This document shows positions 11,819-14,264 of a stretch of 14,264 bases of DNA, one piece after another (positions within the stretch are counted from its first letter, which is position 1; each line of letters opens with the position of its first letter). The notes beneath the pieces are model-generated. The model was not told where the DNA came from. It saw nothing but the letters and a program-made list of their open reading frames with translations, and made no database searches. The stretch is taken from assembly GCA_011523195.1 (NCBI GenBank), contig WTHH01000467.1, positions 1 to 14,264 of the forward strand, written 5' to 3'. The position numbers were made by a program, and so were the translations under genes. The stretch is from Verrucomicrobiales bacterium. GTDB lineage: Bacteria; Verrucomicrobiota; Verrucomicrobiia; Limisphaerales; UBA1096.

Positions 11819-13717
11819 TCAGTCGAGCCGCACGGCTGCACCCGAGACCGGGGCCAGCTCGAATTCCAGTTCGCTGTCTTCTGCCCTGAGATTTTTCACC
11901 ACGTCCGCGCGCGACGAAATCAACACGCCCGCCTCGTTGATGAGCCCGACTTTCAGCCGGATCGACTGCGGTGTATCCGAGAAATTAAACGACACGATCG
12001 ACCGGTTGTTTTCGTGGTCACGACGATAGGCCAGCGTCATTTTCGCATCGTTCGCGAGGACATATTGCAGTTTTCCGCGTGACCAGTCCGGTCGTTTTTT
12101 CCGGAGGGCGATCAGTTCCCGGTGAAAGTTAAACATCTCCCTGTCCGGCTTCACCGGGATCGGCGTGTGGCGCTGGCCGTCCGGCGTGAAGACCTGTGGA
12201 CGGTGCTCCACGTCGTTCCAAAGCAGCGGCTTGCGGCAGTCGGGGTCGTCTGCGCCCCACATGCCGAGTTCGTCTCCGCTCCAGATGTGTGGCGCACTGG
12301 TAAAGGTGAACTGGTGCAGCAACATCATCCGCATTTCGCGCACGACGTCTGCGCCGGGCGGGCCGAGCTTGAGTTCCTTGTTGCCGCGTGCGCCCATGCG
12401 GTACTTGTACTTGTGCTTGTTTTGAAACGAGGTGCCGAAGCGCGGGCTGTCGTGACTCGCGACGAGGTTCATCATGTTTTGGGTCTGCGCCGGGCTATAG
12501 CCGGCGTACACGAGGTTCATCTCGGCGATGAATTCGGTTGGCTTTATGCCTCCCTCCGCCTGCGCGAACAATCGCCGCGCCGGCTTGTACCATTGATAAT
12601 GCATGACCGAGTCGAAAATGTCGCCCTGCAAAAACGGCCTCGGGTCCATCAGTTCGTCGGGCCACTTGGTCCACCACGCCTCGCCGAGCAGCAGGGCGTC
12701 GGGGTTGATTTTGCGAACGAATTTTCTGTAGTCGCGCCAGAAGCCAAGCGGCACGTGCGTGGCGACATCGAGCCGGAAGCCGTCCACGCCATCCGACGGG
12801 TCGCCGTCGCCGTTCGGGTCCAGCCAGCGCCGGGTGATGTTGAAGACGTGCGCTTTGACCTCCGGTTGCAGATCGCCTTCGAAGACGTAACCGTGGCCTT
12901 CGCGTTTGCCGGTGACGTTGACCTTTTTGAGTTCCGGCAGCGTTTTCACGCCGAGCCAGCCCTTGAACTTAAATTCGTTTTCCGGAGTCTCCGGATCGTC
13001 AAACGAGATGATGTCGTACCAGTCTCGGAATCGGCTCTTGGCCTGATTTTTCAAGAGATCCTTCCATGCCCAAAACGTGTTGCCGGTGTGGTTCCACGAA
13101 TAGTCGATGATCACCCGCATGTCGCGGCGGTGCACCTCGCGGATCAATTTCAGGAACAACTTGTCCGCCGCCGTCCACTTCCACGTGGCGGGGTCGACCG
13201 GGTTCTCGGCGTCGATGATCGCGGTGTCGCCGGCTGGATCCGGGCCAAACGTCCGGTCGATGTGCCGGTAGTGGCGGGCATCGTATTTGTGCAGCGACGG
13301 CGAGTCGTTGAGCGGGTTGAAATAAATGGCGTTGATGCCGAGATCCTGCAGGTAGTCGAGTTTGTCGAGCACTCCCTGCAGGTCGCCACCGAAGCGCCGC
13401 GCGGCGGCGAGCTTGTGAAAATGTTCCCCCTCGACCTTCGCCCATTCCTCCTGCTCGTACCAATCCTGATGCCATGGGGTAATCTTCCAGCCGTCCGGCA
13501 CGAAGCCCGGATACGATCCCTGCATGTAGTCCGGGCGGGGATCGTTGGCGGGATCGCCGTTGCGGAATCGCTCGACAAAAATCTGGTACCAGATCGCCTC
13601 CCGCGCCCACTCCGGCGGCTGGTCAAACTCCGCCGCTTGGCCGGGCGCTTGGCCAATCGCAAACCAGGCAAGGCCAAAGGCCAGCCAAGTCCATCCGCGT
13701 TTCAAAAAGGAATGCAT
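11819..13717 (-). CDS. Secreted GH13 alpha-amylase family enzyme
   Basis: The 632-residue exported glycoside hydrolase family 13 protein probably acts on alpha-1,4-glucans or maltodextrins outside the cytoplasm. It has a signal peptide MHSFLKRGWTWLAFGLAWFAIGQAPGQA| cleaved near residue 28. The (beta/alpha)8 catalytic domain starts at about 38 (REAIWYQIFVERFRNGDP). Conserved regions are GGDLQGVLDKLDYLQDLGINAIYFNP (110-135), DYSWNH (205-210), GFRLDVA (313-319, nucleophile D317), GEAWW (345-349, acid/base E346) and SHDSPR (421-426, with D423). All three catalytic carboxylates are present. A C-terminal beta-sandwich spans about 555-632. The WYQIFVERFRNGD start and the SHDSPR motif resemble neopullulanase/cyclomaltodextrinase-like subfamilies, but exact specificity cannot be read. 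It follows rfaE2 by 7 nt, probably one transcript. Confidence 0.92.
   Translation of the reverse strand: MHSFLKRGWTWLAFGLAWFAIGQAPGQAAEFDQPPEWAREAIWYQIFVERFRNGDPANDPRPDYMQGSYPGFVPDGWKITPWHQDWYEQEEWAKVEGEHFHKLAAARRFGGDLQGVLDKLDYLQDLGINAIYFNPLNDSPSLHKYDARHYRHIDRTFGPDPAGDTAIIDAENPVDPATWKWTAADKLFLKLIREVHRRDMRVIIDYSWNHTGNTFWAWKDLLKNQAKSRFRDWYDIISFDDPETPENEFKFKGWLGVKTLPELKKVNVTGKREGHGYVFEGDLQPEVKAHVFNITRRWLDPNGDGDPSDGVDGFRLDVATHVPLGFWRDYRKFVRKINPDALLLGEAWWTKWPDELMDPRPFLQGDIFDSVMHYQWYKPARRLFAQAEGGIKPTEFIAEMNLVYAGYSPAQTQNMMNLVASHDSPRFGTSFQNKHKYKYRMGARGNKELKLGPPGADVVREMRMMLLHQFTFTSAPHIWSGDELGMWGADDPDCRKPLLWNDVEHRPQVFTPDGQRHTPIPVKPDREMFNFHRELIALRKKRPDWSRGKLQYVLANDAKMTLAYRRDHENNRSIVSFNFSDTPQSIRLKVGLINEAGVLISSRADVVKNLRAEDSELEFELAPVSGAAVRLD
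13634..13659. repeat. Tandem pair of palindrome copies in a second signal-peptide coding region
   Basis: CGCTTGGCCGGGCG (13634-13647, 12/14) and CGCTTGGCCAATCG (13646-13659, 13/14) share a CG at a 12-bp period, exactly as at 11031-11056. On the coding strand they read IGQAPGQA. Confidence 0.9.
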
Positions 13718-13724
13718 TCGATGC

Positions 13725-14207
13725 TCAGTCGTTCATTCGCTCGATGATCGAGGTGGTCGACTTGCCAGGCACGAACGAGATAATTGCGATCTCTCCGCCG
13801 GCTGATTTCACCGCCTCCCGTTCGTCGGCCACCAGCGTCTCCGGCGTGTAGTCGCCGCCCTTCACGTAGACGTCCGGCTTGGCCAAGCGCAGAAAATTCA
13901 CTGCTCGTTTCTCGGGAAAAATGGCCACGGCGCCGACCGATGCGAGCGCGGCCAGCACGAGCGCGCGGTCGGCCTCGGCGTTGAGCGGCCGGCTTGGCCC
14001 CTTGAGTTCGCGCACCGATTGGTCGCCGTTGCAGCCGACCAACAACACGTCGCCATGCGAGGCCGCCTGCTCGAGGTAGGTCACGTGCCCGGCGTGGAGC
14101 AGGTCGAAACAGCCGTTGGTTACCACAAGTTTTCTGCCGTCCTCGCGGAGTTGATCACGCCAGGGGGGCAGTTGCTCGAGAGACAGGATTTTTTCGCGCG
14201 CACTCAT
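13725..14207 (-). CDS. rfaE2: D-glycero-beta-D-manno-heptose 1-phosphate adenylyltransferase
   Basis: Forms ADP-heptose from ATP and heptose 1-phosphate for the LPS inner core, in the cytosol. The 160-residue product is a stand-alone nucleotidyltransferase equal to HldE domain II. It has LVVTNGCFDLLHAGHVTYLEQA (27-48, catalytic HAGH at 38-41), LLVGCNGDQSVRELKGPSRPLN, RALVLAALASVGAVAIF, PDVYVKGGDYTPETLV and a C-terminal FVPGKSTTSIIERM. I start at the ATG at 14207 (MSAREKIL); the upstream extension to 14225 only translates a palindrome copy (AWP). Its presence implies a diderm cell with heptose-containing LPS or related glycans. It precedes the GH13 gene by 7 nt. A palindrome copy encodes RLAKP before the conserved DVYVKGGD. 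Confidence 0.93.
   Translation of the reverse strand: MSAREKILSLEQLPPWRDQLREDGRKLVVTNGCFDLLHAGHVTYLEQAASHGDVLLVGCNGDQSVRELKGPSRPLNAEADRALVLAALASVGAVAIFPEKRAVNFLRLAKPDVYVKGGDYTPETLVADEREAVKSAGGEIAIISFVPGKSTTSIIERMND
13876..13889. repeat. Iterated palindrome, 13/14 copy in rfaE2
   Basis: GGCTTGGCCAAGCG with an exact core (13878-13887), encoding RLAKP on the minus strand. Confidence 0.85.
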
Positions 14208-14220
14208 CGTTGGCCAAGCG
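14207..14220. repeat. Partial palindrome copy at the rfaE2 start
   Basis: TTGGCCAAGCG (11 consecutive consensus bases) lies directly before the rfaE2 ATG, where a ribosome-binding site would be expected; none is visible. Confidence 0.6.
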
Positions 14221-14234
14221 TACACGCGGGCGGC

Positions 14235-14264
14235 TCAGTAGCCAATCGCCGCGCCGTCCTTGCG
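14235..14264 (-). CDS. Last codons of an upstream minus-strand gene (fragment)
   Basis: The frame RKDGAAIGY followed by TGA runs in from the window edge, ending 27 nt before the rfaE2 ATG. The spacing is like that of an operon. Nine residues are too few to name it. Confidence 0.3.
   Translation of the reverse strand, partial: RKDGAAIGY

Noticed and set aside
12122..13747. 541-residue open frame opposite the GH13 gene
   Set aside because: It lies fully antisense to a gene with all catalytic motifs. Its sequence is low-complexity Val/Arg/His-rich, as expected from the complement of GC-rich codons.
1502..13889. The recurrent palindrome as a CRISPR or REP/MITE array
   Set aside because: There are no regular spacers, no long flanking repeats, no target-site duplications, and no nearby cas or transposase genes. 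Copies are single or at 12-bp overlap and often in frame within genes.

Overview
The window looks like chromosomal DNA from a free-living, GC-rich, Gram-negative-type bacterium. A member of the Verrucomicrobiota (Pedosphaera/Limisphaera-like) is my best guess. That guess rests on the flavour of GyrB, the ECF sigma/anti-sigma/exported-protein cassette and an LPS-heptose gene. It is inference only, since no rRNA or other phylogenetic marker beyond partial GyrB is present. No phage, transposase, CRISPR array, tRNA or rRNA is visible.

Layout. 1-1289: 5' part of gyrB (minus strand, GTG start, cut by the window edge at the TOPRIM domain). 1290-1618: non-coding, with an AT-rich presumed gyrB promoter region, a pair of CACAATAT repeats, a probable terminator and two perfect 14-bp palindromes. 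1619-3229: a tight minus-strand cassette of ECF sigma factor, membrane anti-sigma and small exported protein. 3270-3932 hisB and 3978-4910 trxB. 4976-7892: an unusually AT-rich thrC, hom, and a cpYpsA/molybdenum-carrier-like gene, all minus. 7977-9266: purD (plus). 9293-10866: a Rieske ferredoxin-like protein, LarE and a small membrane protein (minus). 11000-11815: a secreted YjiK/SdiA-regulated-like beta-propeller (plus), convergent with a secreted GH13 alpha-amylase-type enzyme (11819-13717, minus). 13725-14207: the heptose-1-phosphate adenylyltransferase RfaE2, then the last codons of one more minus-strand gene.

Most genes are housekeeping: DNA topology, histidine, threonine and purine biosynthesis, thiol redox and LPS heptose. 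The accessory parts are the envelope-stress-type sigma cassette, the LarE/Rieske pair and the secreted starch-type hydrolase.

The standout feature cuts across annotation. A short perfect palindrome, CGCTTGGCCAAGCG (core CTTGGCCAAG), recurs through the whole window. Eight exact 10-bp cores and about fourteen sites at 12/14 or better are readable, against roughly 0.02 exact cores expected by chance. Copies occur between genes, next to stop codons and inside coding sequences. Two unrelated secreted proteins each carry a 12-bp-period pair of copies in the same reading frame at the end of the signal peptide. This looks like a highly iterated palindrome comparable in kind to cyanobacterial HIP1, but of a different sequence. 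I do not know of a description of it.
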